A stretch of 17,025 nucleotides of DNA from NCBI GenBank assembly GCA_004557405.1, contig SFDZ01000031.1, forward strand, positions 1-17,025, in the 5' to 3' direction. Below, in pieces: positions 6,757 through 14,159 of the stretch (position 1 is its first letter; every line of letters starts with the position of its first letter). This DNA is from Bacteroidales bacterium (lineage in GTDB: Bacteria; Bacteroidota; Bacteroidia; Bacteroidales; Paludibacteraceae). The notes beneath the pieces are model-generated. The model was given only the letters and a program-made list of their open reading frames with translations, made no database searches and was not told where the DNA came from. A program made the translations under genes and the position numbers.

Positions 6757-7655
6757 AAACCAACAAGCAAGAAACGCGCGAACAGGCCATCTACAAAGTA
6801 ACATGGATTGGTTTTTTTGTGAATGTGCTCTTGTCGGTCGGCAAATTGATAGCCGGTTTTGTGGGGCGCAGTGGCGCTATGATTGCCGATGGTGTACACT
6901 CGGTGTCCGACTTTGCCACCGACATTGTGGTGCTGCTGTTCGTGCGCATCTCGGCCAAGCCGAAGGACGAAGACCACGACTATGGTCACGGCAAATACGA
7001 AACGTTGGCAACGGTAGTCATCGGAGTGGCTTTGGCGGCCGTAGCAATCGGCATTTTGGTCGATAGCACCGAACGCATTGCGCAAGTGCTGCGCGGCGAG
7101 AGCATCGCACGTCCCGGCATAGTGGCATTGGTAGCGGCTGCCGTGTCGATAGTGGCCAAAGAGGCACTCTATTGGTACACCATGCTGACAGCCAAGCGGG
7201 TCGATTCGCCGGCCTTGAAAGCCAATGCGTGGCACCATCGTTCCGATGCTTTTTCCTCCATCGGGACGTTGATAGGCATCGGTGGCGCTTATTTTTTGAG
7301 CGAACAGTGGCGCGTGCTCGACCCCATTGCCGCCATTGTGGTGGGCGCGCTGATCATCAAAGTGGCCTACGACTTGGTGATGCCCGGACTGAACGAACTG
7401 CTGGAACGGTCGCTACCTAAAGAGCAAGAAGACGAAATCGTTGCGTTGGTGCTGGCTGACAAGCGTTTGAGCGACGTACACAACCTGAAAACGCGCCGCA
7501 TCGGGGCAGGCATCGCCGTCGAACTGCATGTGCGGGTGCAGGGTAACATGACGGTGAACGAATCGCACGCCATAACACGCAATATCGAACAACTATTGCG
7601 CCAACAGTACGGCGACCGCACACAAGTTATCATTCACATCGAACCGCTGAAATAA
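6753..7655 (+). CDS. cation diffusion facilitator (CDF) family metal exporter
   Basis: This 300-residue inner-membrane proton/metal antiporter resembles FieF/YiiP-type CDF proteins. About six transmembrane helices span residues 15-210. The metal site in TM2 reads DGVHSVSD (His49, Asp53) and in TM5 HHRSD (His161, Asp165). The conserved loop DHDYGHGKYE (74-83) lies between TM2 and TM3. The cytoplasmic C-terminal domain (about 212-300) ends with GIAVELHVRVQ and IIHIEPL. An HD-HD site is typical of zinc/cadmium exporters, whereas E. coli YiiP has DD-HD, so Zn efflux is the best guess. It is coupled to the MarR gene by an ATGA overlap and ends before a shared terminator. The exact metal cannot be read from sequence. 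Confidence 0.92.
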   Translation: MKTNKQETREQAIYKVTWIGFFVNVLLSVGKLIAGFVGRSGAMIADGVHSVSDFATDIVVLLFVRISAKPKDEDHDYGHGKYETLATVVIGVALAAVAIGILVDSTERIAQVLRGESIARPGIVALVAAAVSIVAKEALYWYTMLTAKRVDSPALKANAWHHRSDAFSSIGTLIGIGGAYFLSEQWRVLDPIAAIVVGALIIKVAYDLVMPGLNELLERSLPKEQEDEIVALVLADKRLSDVHNLKTRRIGAGIAVELHVRVQGNMTVNESHAITRNIEQLLRQQYGDRTQVIIHIEPLK

Positions 7656-7677
7656 CCACTTGCATGCCGGCAAAAAC

Positions 7678-7706
7678 AATCCCCGCCCGAAAGGCAGGGA
7701 TTTTTT
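7678..7706. terminator. terminator between convergent genes
   Basis: AATCCC-C-GCC, loop CGAAA, GGC-A-GGGATT, then TTTT: a stem with one mismatch and a T-run on the plus strand, ending CDF transcription. On the minus strand the hairpin is followed by TTGTTTTTG, so it probably also ends the convergent amylase transcript. Confidence 0.78.
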
Positions 7707-7730
7707 AGCGTTCGTAACGACCGATGCGGT

Positions 7731-10325
7731 TTATTGTTTTACAAATTTGCCTACCGACGTTGTGCCGTTTTCCAACGTAGCACGCAAAATGTACATACCG
7801 TTTTGCAAACCGGTTACGTCAATCGTTTGTGCCGGTGTGCCGGCGGTGTGTGTAGCCACCAGCGCGCCCATGCACGAGTAGATTTCGATGCGTGCGATAT
7901 TGCTGTCGGCATTGACGGCCAACGTGCCTTTGGTCGGATTCGGGCACAAGGTCAAAGCGGCAGCGCGCGTAATAGTAGGCAGCGCATCGGGCACATAGTT
8001 GCAATCGACGGCAGTAGCACGACGTTTCCACGACTCAGAATCGCCTTCTACACCGGGACCTTTCGAGGTTACATAGTAACATGTACTTTCGCTCACGCCT
8101 TCAATATCATCGGTTTGAAATGCGAGTGCACCACCCCAATCATCACCATTTAGGGCAATAATATTAAATGGCGTTACCGTACCTTCGGGAAACGTGTAGG
8201 TATACCAACTACCTGTCTTATCGGCTTTGAAAAATTTGCCATCGTTTTCGTCGTGCCACATCCAATAGGAGACGCCCTGCGTCAAATCCCAATTACATTC
8301 GTCGGCGATGCGGAAACGCACCGTAATACCGGTTGTCGGCATCGGGTCGGGTTCCTCTTCGACCGGTTTTTCGATGACATATTCACGCGTTACCACTTCA
8401 CTTTTACTGCTACCGCTGATAGCGATGGCTTTCAACGTGGTGGTGGCATCCACCGCAAATGGTGCCGTATATTTGATCGATGCAGCCGAAGGTTCGGTGC
8501 CATCGAGCGTGTAGTAGATGGTTGGTGTGCCGGTGCTAGCAGCCGCCATGCTGACGGTGATAGCCTTGTCGTAGGTGCCCGAAGCCGGCGTTACGGTCAG
8601 CGAAACCGCGTTCGACAATGTCGTTTTGTAGTAAACGGCGTAACCGGCGTCTTTGCAAGCCAACGTGTAGCCGCTCGGTGCAGCATCGTTGTAGGCCGAG
8701 CCGAGATACATGATGATACTACCAGTTTTGCCGGTGATAGTGGCTTTGTAGTAACTGCCGGCAGCCTCGTCGGAGACAGCACTTTCGCTGTGTACGCCCG
8801 CCAATTTGCGCGCCATAATCATCGGTTTTATTTCCTCTTTGTATTTCACCCAATGCGGATAGAATACGCACGGAATGCCCGGCATCGACAGAATGTAAGC
8901 GTTACATTGCAAAATAAGACTCTTGTTATTGATGCTGCTGCCGTCGTTTTTACCCATAATGTCCGCCGCATCTTCGCGACCGAACGAGTCGTGCGAATCG
9001 ATGAACGTTACCGCATATTTCGAGTAGCCGGCGCCCAACAAGCCTTTACCCTTAATTTGGTAGTTTTGGTGCGCCATAGCATTTTGGAACACATCGTATT
9101 TGGTAGCAAAGTCGAATGTGAGTGTATTGTTCTTTGCACGGCCGATAGCGGCTTTCAGTGTTTCCGTATTACCGTCCCACCACTCCATCACCGAGAAATT
9201 GGCTTGCGAAGCGGTGTTGTATTCGTTGATGTGCGATTCGTGAAAACCTTTGCAGTAGTCGTAACGCCAGCCATCGTAGTGCATTTCGTTTTTCATCCAC
9301 TTCAGGTAGGCGTTGCACATCTTGCGCACTTGAGCATTGTTGTGATCCCAATCGCGTGCGGCGCCGTAGTTTTTCGGTTCACCTTTACCATCGTCGTACG
9401 AAGCGCCTGCACCAACCGTACAACCTGTTGCCGAGGGGTCGCTCCACACTTCATCGTCACGCGTAATCCACGAGGCATCGGGTTCGAACACGCCATATTC
9501 GCCGAAATCCATCTTGAAGAAGTCGCACCAACTTGATTTGTTGCCGGCGTGGTTGATAACGATGTCGGCTATCACTTTGGTATTGCCGGCGTGCATGGCC
9601 GCAATAAATTTTTCGAGTTCGGCACGCGAGCCCCAATCGCTGGTTTGGTTGCTATACTGTTTGGGAATATAGCCAACGCCGCCACTCGATTTGGCCGATG
9701 GCGGCAACCAAACGAGGTCGAAGTAGGCGGCTATTTCGCTGGCTTGAGCGTTGAGTGTAGTCCATTTGGTATCGCCGTAGCCTTTGTCAACATTCGAATC
9801 CCAATAGAAAGCCTGCAACATCACATCGGGGCATTGGCTTGGTACGGACGAGGTGTAATTACCGGTTTCGCCACCGCCTGTTTCGCCACCGCCTGTTTCG
9901 CCGCCACCGGTTTCACCACCACCTGTTTCACCGCCGCCGATGGTTTCCCCGATATTGCCGGAGCAATCGCCCGTTGCAGCACCAACGTACAATTGGTCAG
10001 CTTTGTATTTCAATTTGATGTAGCAATCGTAACAGCCGTCGGCAGTGCAGTTGTAGCGGTCGGAAGAGAGCGTGACACCTGTAGTACTGTAGCTATTCAA
10101 AGCAACTGCCCATGCTGCAGCGTTTTCTTTGTCGTAGAGTTGAAAGTAATCACCGCTTTTTAACGGAACGCCCAAAGCCATGTATTCTTTGACACTCGAA
10201 TCAGTGTTTCCGGTGTTCAGCGTACCGGCAAAATAGGTGGTACCGTTCACCAAAATGCCATAGGATTCAGCCTGCAATGTAAAGCAAACAAGCAACATCC
10301 CAAGGAAAATGCTAATTTTTTTCAT
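7731..10325 (-). CDS. secreted multidomain alpha-amylase (GH13) with T9SS tail
   Basis: This 864-residue enzyme should hydrolyse alpha-1,4-glucans outside the cell. A signal peptide (MKKISIFLGMLLVCFTLQA) is followed by an N-terminal accessory module (about 21-125) and five GGGET repeats (130-154). The GH13 barrel (about 165-510) has region I DIVINH (254-259), region II GWRYDYCKG with nucleophile Asp356, region III VMEWW with acid/base Glu381, and region IV FIDSHD with Asp446. The triad is complete. QAFYWD and WLPPSAKS resemble the GH13 subfamily containing plant amylases. Next come a chitobiase-C-terminal-like repeat (IYYTLDGTEPS, about 575-650) and a probable starch-binding module (about 665-755, SYWMWHDE, DDWGGALAF). 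The T9SS sorting domain is at about 790-864 (LCPNPTKG, NGMYILRA, GKFVKQ). It has its own promoter and is monocistronic. Confidence 0.95.
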   Translation of the reverse strand: MKKISIFLGMLLVCFTLQAESYGILVNGTTYFAGTLNTGNTDSSVKEYMALGVPLKSGDYFQLYDKENAAAWAVALNSYSTTGVTLSSDRYNCTADGCYDCYIKLKYKADQLYVGAATGDCSGNIGETIGGGETGGGETGGGETGGGETGGGETGNYTSSVPSQCPDVMLQAFYWDSNVDKGYGDTKWTTLNAQASEIAAYFDLVWLPPSAKSSGGVGYIPKQYSNQTSDWGSRAELEKFIAAMHAGNTKVIADIVINHAGNKSSWCDFFKMDFGEYGVFEPDASWITRDDEVWSDPSATGCTVGAGASYDDGKGEPKNYGAARDWDHNNAQVRKMCNAYLKWMKNEMHYDGWRYDYCKGFHESHINEYNTASQANFSVMEWWDGNTETLKAAIGRAKNNTLTFDFATKYDVFQNAMAHQNYQIKGKGLLGAGYSKYAVTFIDSHDSFGREDAADIMGKNDGSSINNKSLILQCNAYILSMPGIPCVFYPHWVKYKEEIKPMIMARKLAGVHSESAVSDEAAGSYYKATITGKTGSIIMYLGSAYNDAAPSGYTLACKDAGYAVYYKTTLSNAVSLTVTPASGTYDKAITVSMAAASTGTPTIYYTLDGTEPSAASIKYTAPFAVDATTTLKAIAISGSSKSEVVTREYVIEKPVEEEPDPMPTTGITVRFRIADECNWDLTQGVSYWMWHDENDGKFFKADKTGSWYTYTFPEGTVTPFNIIALNGDDWGGALAFQTDDIEGVSESTCYYVTSKGPGVEGDSESWKRRATAVDCNYVPDALPTITRAAALTLCPNPTKGTLAVNADSNIARIEIYSCMGALVATHTAGTPAQTIDVTGLQNGMYILRATLENGTTSVGKFVKQ
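9864..9938 (-). repeat. 15-bp tandem repeat encoding (GGGET)x5
   Basis: Five in-frame 15-bp units encode GGGET at residues 130-154 of the amylase. Units differ at synonymous third positions. The segment is a flexible linker between the N-terminal module and the catalytic barrel. Confidence 0.95.
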
Positions 10326-10374
10326 GTTGTATTGATATTAAAGGTTAGAAAATTCAAAAATCGAATAATCGCGT

Positions 10375-10405
10375 CAAAGTTAGTGATATTTTTGAAAAGA
10401 AACAA
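10375..10405 (-). promoter_or_regulatory. promoter of the amylase gene
   Basis: On the minus strand TTG (10405-10403), a 20-nt spacer and TAACTTTG (10382-10375) fit the Bacteroidota consensus. This leaves a leader of roughly 45 nt before the amylase ATG at 10325. Confidence 0.7.
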
Positions 10406-10438
10406 GTATCGGGAGCATTTTTTTAACAAAAAACGAAA

Positions 10439-10461
10439 AACTCCCGACGAAATCGGGAGTT
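10439..10461 (-). terminator. rho-independent terminator of the MFS-methyltransferase-FabG operon
   Basis: AACTCCCGA (10439-10447), loop CGAAA, TCGGGAGTT (10453-10461). On the minus strand the stem is followed by TTTCGTTTTTTG. It lies 12 bp after the reductase stop codon. Confidence 0.88.
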
Positions 10462-10473
10462 GGAGTCTTTTTT

Positions 10474-11220
10474 TTACATGCTCATGCCACCACAGCAGTG
10501 TATCACCTGTCCGCTGACGTAACTCGAGAGGTCGGAGGCAAGGAATGTGGCAACATTGGCCACATCGTCGGGTGTGCCGCCGCGGCGCAACGGAATGGTT
10601 TTGATCCATTGTTCGCGCACATCGTCGGGCAGTTGCTGTGTCATGTCGGTGAGAATGAAGCCCGGCGCAATGCAGTTGGCGCGTATGCCGCGCGACCCGA
10701 CCTCTTTGGCGATGGATTTTGCCAAGGCAATCATGCCGGCTTTCGAAGCGGCATAGTTGCATTGTCCGCCGTTGCCATTTACGCCGACCACCGAACTCAT
10801 GTTGATGATGGAGCCGCCGCGTTGGCGCATCATCACAGGCACGATGGCGTGCGTGAAGTTGAATGCCGATTTCAGATTGACGTTGATGACGGCGTCCCAT
10901 TGTTGTTCGGTCATGCGCAGCATCAGACCGTCTTTGGTGATGCCGGCATTGTTCACCAAAATGTCGATGTGTCCGAAATCGCGATGGATTTGCTCGACTA
11001 CAGCATGTGTGGCCTCGAAATCGGCCGCATTCGATGCGTAGGCGCGGCATGTTACGCCGCAGGCCTCAATCTCCTGTCGGGTTTGTTCGGCTTGGGCGTT
11101 GAGTTCCAAGTCGGTGAAGGCGATATCGGCACCTTCGTGTGCAAATTTCAGTGCGACGGCCTTGCCGATGCCACGGGCAGCACCGGTAATCAGAGCCACT
11201 TTTCCTTTCAGTAATTCCAT
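10474..11220 (-). CDS. fabG: FabG-type 3-oxoacyl-ACP reductase (short-chain dehydrogenase)
   Basis: This 248-residue short-chain dehydrogenase is predicted to reduce 3-oxoacyl-ACP to 3-hydroxyacyl-ACP with NADPH in fatty-acid elongation. The Rossmann motif TGAARGIG is at 12-19, NNAG at 90-93, the structural Asn at 115 (VNLKSAF), and the catalytic Ser143-Tyr156-Lys160 in SSVVGVNGNGGQCNYAASK. PGFILTDMT (186-194) and the C-terminal SSYVSGQVIHCCGGMSM are typical of FabG, though GG is usually preceded by VDG rather than HCC. It starts 20 bp after the methyltransferase stop and is followed by the terminator, so it is the last gene of the apparent operon. It could be a FabG paralogue with another acyl substrate, since no other fab gene is adjacent. 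Confidence 0.88.
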   Translation of the reverse strand: MELLKGKVALITGAARGIGKAVALKFAHEGADIAFTDLELNAQAEQTRQEIEACGVTCRAYASNAADFEATHAVVEQIHRDFGHIDILVNNAGITKDGLMLRMTEQQWDAVINVNLKSAFNFTHAIVPVMMRQRGGSIINMSSVVGVNGNGGQCNYAASKAGMIALAKSIAKEVGSRGIRANCIAPGFILTDMTQQLPDDVREQWIKTIPLRRGGTPDDVANVATFLASDLSSYVSGQVIHCCGGMSM

Positions 11221-11240
11221 AATTCTATAAAATGTATCAA

Positions 11241-11945
11241 TTATTTATAAATAAGAAAAATACACGGCACTTTACCAATATCGGGCAGTGCTTTTTTCCA
11301 CGCCGCCAACGTGTTTGTTTTGATGTACTCGTTGGGTCCGGTGATGTCGGCTGCGATGCAGAGTTTGGTGTGCGACTGCAAGGTGCGGCACAGATCATCG
11401 ACGAGTTGTTTGTTGCGGTATGGTGTTTCGATGAAAATCTGCGTTTGATGTTCGGTATAAATGCGTTTTTCGAGCATTTTGAGTTGTTGCGCACGTGCAT
11501 TTTTGTCGATGGGCAGATAGCCGTTGAACGCAAAACTTTGTCCGTTGAAGCCGCTCGCCATGAGCGACAGCAGGATGCTCGATGGTCCCACCAACGGCAC
11601 CACTTTAATGCCTTTTTGTTGTGCCAACGCCACCACATCGGCGCCGGGGTCGGCTATGGCCGGGCAGCCCGCCTCGCTGATGATGCCGACATCGCAACCT
11701 TGCAGCAATGGTTCGAGATAGGTGCCGATTTGTTCGGGCGCGGTGTGTTGGTTCAATTCGAAGAAACGCAATGCGTCGATGTCGATAGCCTTGTCCACCT
11801 GTTTCAGAAAACGGCGTGCTGTGCGCACATTCTCCACGATGAACACCTTTAAGCGCAGGACTATGTCGGCATTTCCGTCAGGCAAAATCTGTCGTAACGG
11901 ACTGTCGCTCAATGTAGTAGGTATCAGATACAGCGTTCCGGACAT
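11241..11945 (-). CDS. RsmI-like SAM-dependent tetrapyrrole-methylase-fold methyltransferase
   Basis: This 234-residue cytosolic protein has the tetrapyrrole-methylase fold of RsmI, which 2'-O-methylates C1402 of 16S rRNA. Visible RsmI-type motifs are GTLYLIPTTL (3-12), VFIVENVRTARRFL (34-47), and GCDVGIISEAGCPAIADPG (83-101, corresponding to SDAGTP-ISDPG of RsmI). VVPLVGPSSILLSLMASGF follows near 114-132, and FIETPYRNKQL near 171-181. It is shorter than canonical RsmI (about 280 residues) and lacks the C-terminal extension, matching a short RsmI-like family common in Bacteroidota. Whether it modifies rRNA is an inference. It begins 16 bp after the MFS gene ends and ends 20 bp before the reductase gene, so it is the middle gene of an operon. 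Confidence 0.85.
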   Translation of the reverse strand: MSGTLYLIPTTLSDSPLRQILPDGNADIVLRLKVFIVENVRTARRFLKQVDKAIDIDALRFFELNQHTAPEQIGTYLEPLLQGCDVGIISEAGCPAIADPGADVVALAQQKGIKVVPLVGPSSILLSLMASGFNGQSFAFNGYLPIDKNARAQQLKMLEKRIYTEHQTQIFIETPYRNKQLVDDLCRTLQSHTKLCIAADITGPNEYIKTNTLAAWKKALPDIGKVPCIFLIYK

Positions 11946-11961
11946 GCGTACAAAGCGTCGG

Positions 11962-13581
11962 TTAATCGGTTACGTTGGGTTGTTCGAGGCCAAGTCCTTT
12001 TTTCTTGTCCCACGCTTTCAGCACAAGGCCCAGCAAGAAGGCCGCGATGCCCAAGCACGCCAACATGACCAAAGGCCAAGTGTAGTCGTAGCCCACAGGA
12101 TCGTCAACGCCCTGATTGGTTTTGTCCAAGACTTTGCCAATCAAGAGCGGGAAGAGCCACAAGCCGATGTTTTGAATCCAAAAGATGAGCGCATAGGCCG
12201 AACCGATGATTTTTTCGTCCACCAATTTCGGAACGCTTGGCCACAAAGCCGCCGGCACCAACGAGAACGATGCGCCGAGCACCAAAATAGTGATGTAGGC
12301 CACCATAACGCCACCCACGGCGTTGCCTTTGAACTGCGGCAACACAAATGCAAACGTGAGGTGACAGACGATGAGCAGCAACGAACCGATAATCAGCATC
12401 GAAGCGGCCTTGCCTTTGTGATCGACATAGTTGCCGAGCACCGGTGTGATGGCTACCGCCAACAACGGGAACACCGCAAAAATAGTTTCGGCGGTGCCAC
12501 GCATATAGCCCATGTAGCAATAACCCACCAAAGCCACAACAGCAACGGCCATCAGGCTGTATTTCAGCACTTTATTTTTCGAGAAATTGCCGGCAAACGA
12601 GCAGCCTGCCACTATCAGCATAACGATGTATTGGATAATGGCCACGCTGTCGCCCTGCCAAAACGATCCTTCGGTAGGTTGTGGCAACGTCAGGTTGCAT
12701 TGCAGCATGTTGACAGCATATTTTTGGAACGGGAAAATGGCGCTGTAGTAAAGCACGCAAAGCAACGCCACCAACCAGAATCCGCCACTCGACAGAATTT
12801 TGCCGATGTCGCTGATTTTGAACGGGTCGTCTTTTTCTTCGGCTTCGCCGGTTTGCGCGTCCAATTTTTTGTCCATAAAAAAGTAAACGACAAACATGAT
12901 CAGCGCGATGCACAACAGCACAACGCCAAACGCCACCGACCGCGACACATCGACCGAACCGCCGAGGTGCGCAAAAAACGGCGAAAAAATCATGCAAGTG
13001 GCCACACCCAAACGTGCCAAAGCCATCTCGGAACCCATGGCCAAGGCCGTTTCGCGACCTTTGAACCATTTGACGATACCACGCGACACAGTGATGCCGC
13101 CCATTTCGGTGCCGCAGCCGAAAATCATAAACCCGATGGCTGCCACTTTGGCCGAGGCCGGCATGCCTTCGTAGAACGGCGAAACGCCCAACTCGTCGAA
13201 CAGCGGAATGTAGTTCAAATGTTCGGTGAACCACACCTCGACACTACTGCCGCTGAAGGCACTCGAAATCGCATAATACTTAATGCCGGCGCCTATCAGC
13301 ATAACCACGCCCGATAGCACAGCCGTGAAACGCACGCCCATCTTGTCGAGAATGATGCCTGCAAAAATCAGAAAGAAAACAAATACGTTCAGAAAAGTTT
13401 CGGCGCCTTGCATCGTGCCAAAAGCAGTGGAATCCCAACCACGTTCACTTTCCATCAAATCTTTGATAGGCGACAAAATGTCCATAAAAATGTACGAACA
13501 GAACATGGCCAAAGCCAAGAGTAACAGGGCAATCCAGCGCATGGCAGCACTATCCCTGAGGGTTTGAAGTTTTTCGGTCAT
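11962..13581 (-). CDS. major facilitator superfamily transporter (MFSD1-like)
   Basis: This 539-residue inner-membrane transporter has about 12 hydrophobic helices, with a central charged cytoplasmic loop near 245-265 (DAQTGEAEEKDDPFK). The N-terminal half has a MFS motif-A-like segment, FAGIILDKMGVRF, after TM2. VPKLVDEKIIGSAYALIFWIQNIGLWLFPLLIGKVLD near the C-terminal half resembles the MFSD1-like branch. There is an unusually long extracytoplasmic stretch between the early helices (about 105-145). The substrate cannot be inferred; MFSD1 relatives move small peptides, which is only a hint. It is the first gene of a tight minus-strand set with the methyltransferase and FabG, and its promoter region is shared back to back with the DUF456 gene. 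Confidence 0.88.
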   Translation of the reverse strand: MTEKLQTLRDSAAMRWIALLLLALAMFCSYIFMDILSPIKDLMESERGWDSTAFGTMQGAETFLNVFVFFLIFAGIILDKMGVRFTAVLSGVVMLIGAGIKYYAISSAFSGSSVEVWFTEHLNYIPLFDELGVSPFYEGMPASAKVAAIGFMIFGCGTEMGGITVSRGIVKWFKGRETALAMGSEMALARLGVATCMIFSPFFAHLGGSVDVSRSVAFGVVLLCIALIMFVVYFFMDKKLDAQTGEAEEKDDPFKISDIGKILSSGGFWLVALLCVLYYSAIFPFQKYAVNMLQCNLTLPQPTEGSFWQGDSVAIIQYIVMLIVAGCSFAGNFSKNKVLKYSLMAVAVVALVGYCYMGYMRGTAETIFAVFPLLAVAITPVLGNYVDHKGKAASMLIIGSLLLIVCHLTFAFVLPQFKGNAVGGVMVAYITILVLGASFSLVPAALWPSVPKLVDEKIIGSAYALIFWIQNIGLWLFPLLIGKVLDKTNQGVDDPVGYDYTWPLVMLACLGIAAFLLGLVLKAWDKKKGLGLEQPNVTD

Positions 13582-13607
13582 AATGAAAAATTTAGAAAAT
13601 ATTGCCG

Positions 13608-13615
13608 CAAAAGTA
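13608..13615 (-). promoter_or_regulatory. -7 element for the MFS operon
   Basis: On the minus strand TACTTTTG matches TAnnTTTG, 26 bp upstream of the MFS start codon at 13581. No clear TTTG lies at the -33 distance. Confidence 0.6.
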
Positions 13616-13637
13616 CAAAAAATTCGGAGAAAAATCG

Positions 13638-13645
13638 TATATTTG
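13638..13645 (+). promoter_or_regulatory. -7 element for the DUF456-phosphatase pair
   Basis: TATATTTG matches TAnnTTTG and lies 40 bp before the ATG at 13686. It falls downstream of the first in-frame ATG (13602), which helps rule that ATG out as the start. Confidence 0.6.
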
Positions 13646-13685
13646 CAGGAGTTTTTTCAAACAAACAGCAATTTTGGAGGTAACG

Positions 13686-14159
13686 ATGGACATTTTTCTG
13701 ATTATTGTAGGCGCAATTTGCTTGTTGGTTGGTCTTGTGGGTACCATCGTGCCGGTGTTGCCGGGCGTGCCGTTGGGATATGTCGGCCTGCTGCTGTTGC
13801 AAGCCACGGACAAAGTGCAATTCTCGACACCTTTTTTGCTGATCTGGGCAGCCGTGGTGGTCGTCATACAGTTGTTGGACACCTTTTTACCGGTGTGGAC
13901 CACCAAATGGTCGGGCGGCAGCAAAGCCGGCGTTTGGGGCAGCACCATCGGGTTGCTGATCGGATTTTTCTTCGCACCGTTCGGCATCATCGCCGGGCCG
14001 TTTGTTGGTGCCTTGGTAGGCGAACTTATTGCCGGTAAAGCATTTATCGAAGCGTTAAAATCCGGTGCGGCATCGCTGTTGGGATTTTTGTGCGGCACCA
14101 TCGCCAAATTGGTGGCCGTCGGGTTGATGATTTACTATTTTGTCGTAGCCTTATTGTGA
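13686..14159 (+). CDS. DUF456 family small membrane protein
   Basis: This 157-residue inner-membrane protein is rich in glycine-spaced hydrophobic helices: MDIFLIIVGAICLLVGLVG, then TIVPVLPGVPLGYVGLLL, FLLIWAAVVVVIQLLD, and STIGLLIGFFFAPFGIIAGPF. The LPGVPLGY and FFAPFGIIAGPFVGA segments are hallmarks of the DUF456 family, whose function is unknown. The start at 13686 is chosen over the in-frame ATG at 13602 for three reasons. A good Shine-Dalgarno (GGAGG, 13676-13680) sits just ahead. The promoter box at 13638-13645 lies between the two starts. The extra 28 residues are charged and not membrane-like. The stop overlaps the phosphatase ATG (TGATG), so the genes are coupled. Confidence 0.9.
   Translation: MDIFLIIVGAICLLVGLVGTIVPVLPGVPLGYVGLLLLQATDKVQFSTPFLLIWAAVVVVIQLLDTFLPVWTTKWSGGSKAGVWGSTIGLLIGFFFAPFGIIAGPFVGALVGELIAGKAFIEALKSGAASLLGFLCGTIAKLVAVGLMIYYFVVALL

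Noticed and set aside
8253..9536. A 427-codon open frame on the plus strand opposite the amylase
   Set aside because: It lies wholly within the GH13 coding region and has low-complexity, His/Arg/Phe/Val-rich translation with no recognisable domain.
9864..9938. Regular repeat considered as a CRISPR-like array
   Set aside because: Units are contiguous 15-mers without spacers, in frame within the amylase, so this is a protein linker repeat.
11722..13317. A 531-codon open frame on the plus strand opposite the methyltransferase and MFS genes
   Set aside because: It crosses two clear minus-strand genes and their junction. The translation is His/Gln/Arg-rich and without hydrophobic or catalytic motifs.
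13602..13685. Upstream in-frame ATG for the DUF456 gene
   Set aside because: It precedes the promoter box at 13638-13645 and lacks a ribosome binding site, whereas ATG 13686 has GGAGG and begins a membrane helix.
14090..14158. Upstream in-frame ATG for the phosphatase
   Set aside because: It lies inside the DUF456 gene and adds charged residues before the signal anchor. ATG 14159 overlaps the DUF456 stop and places the anchor at the N terminus.
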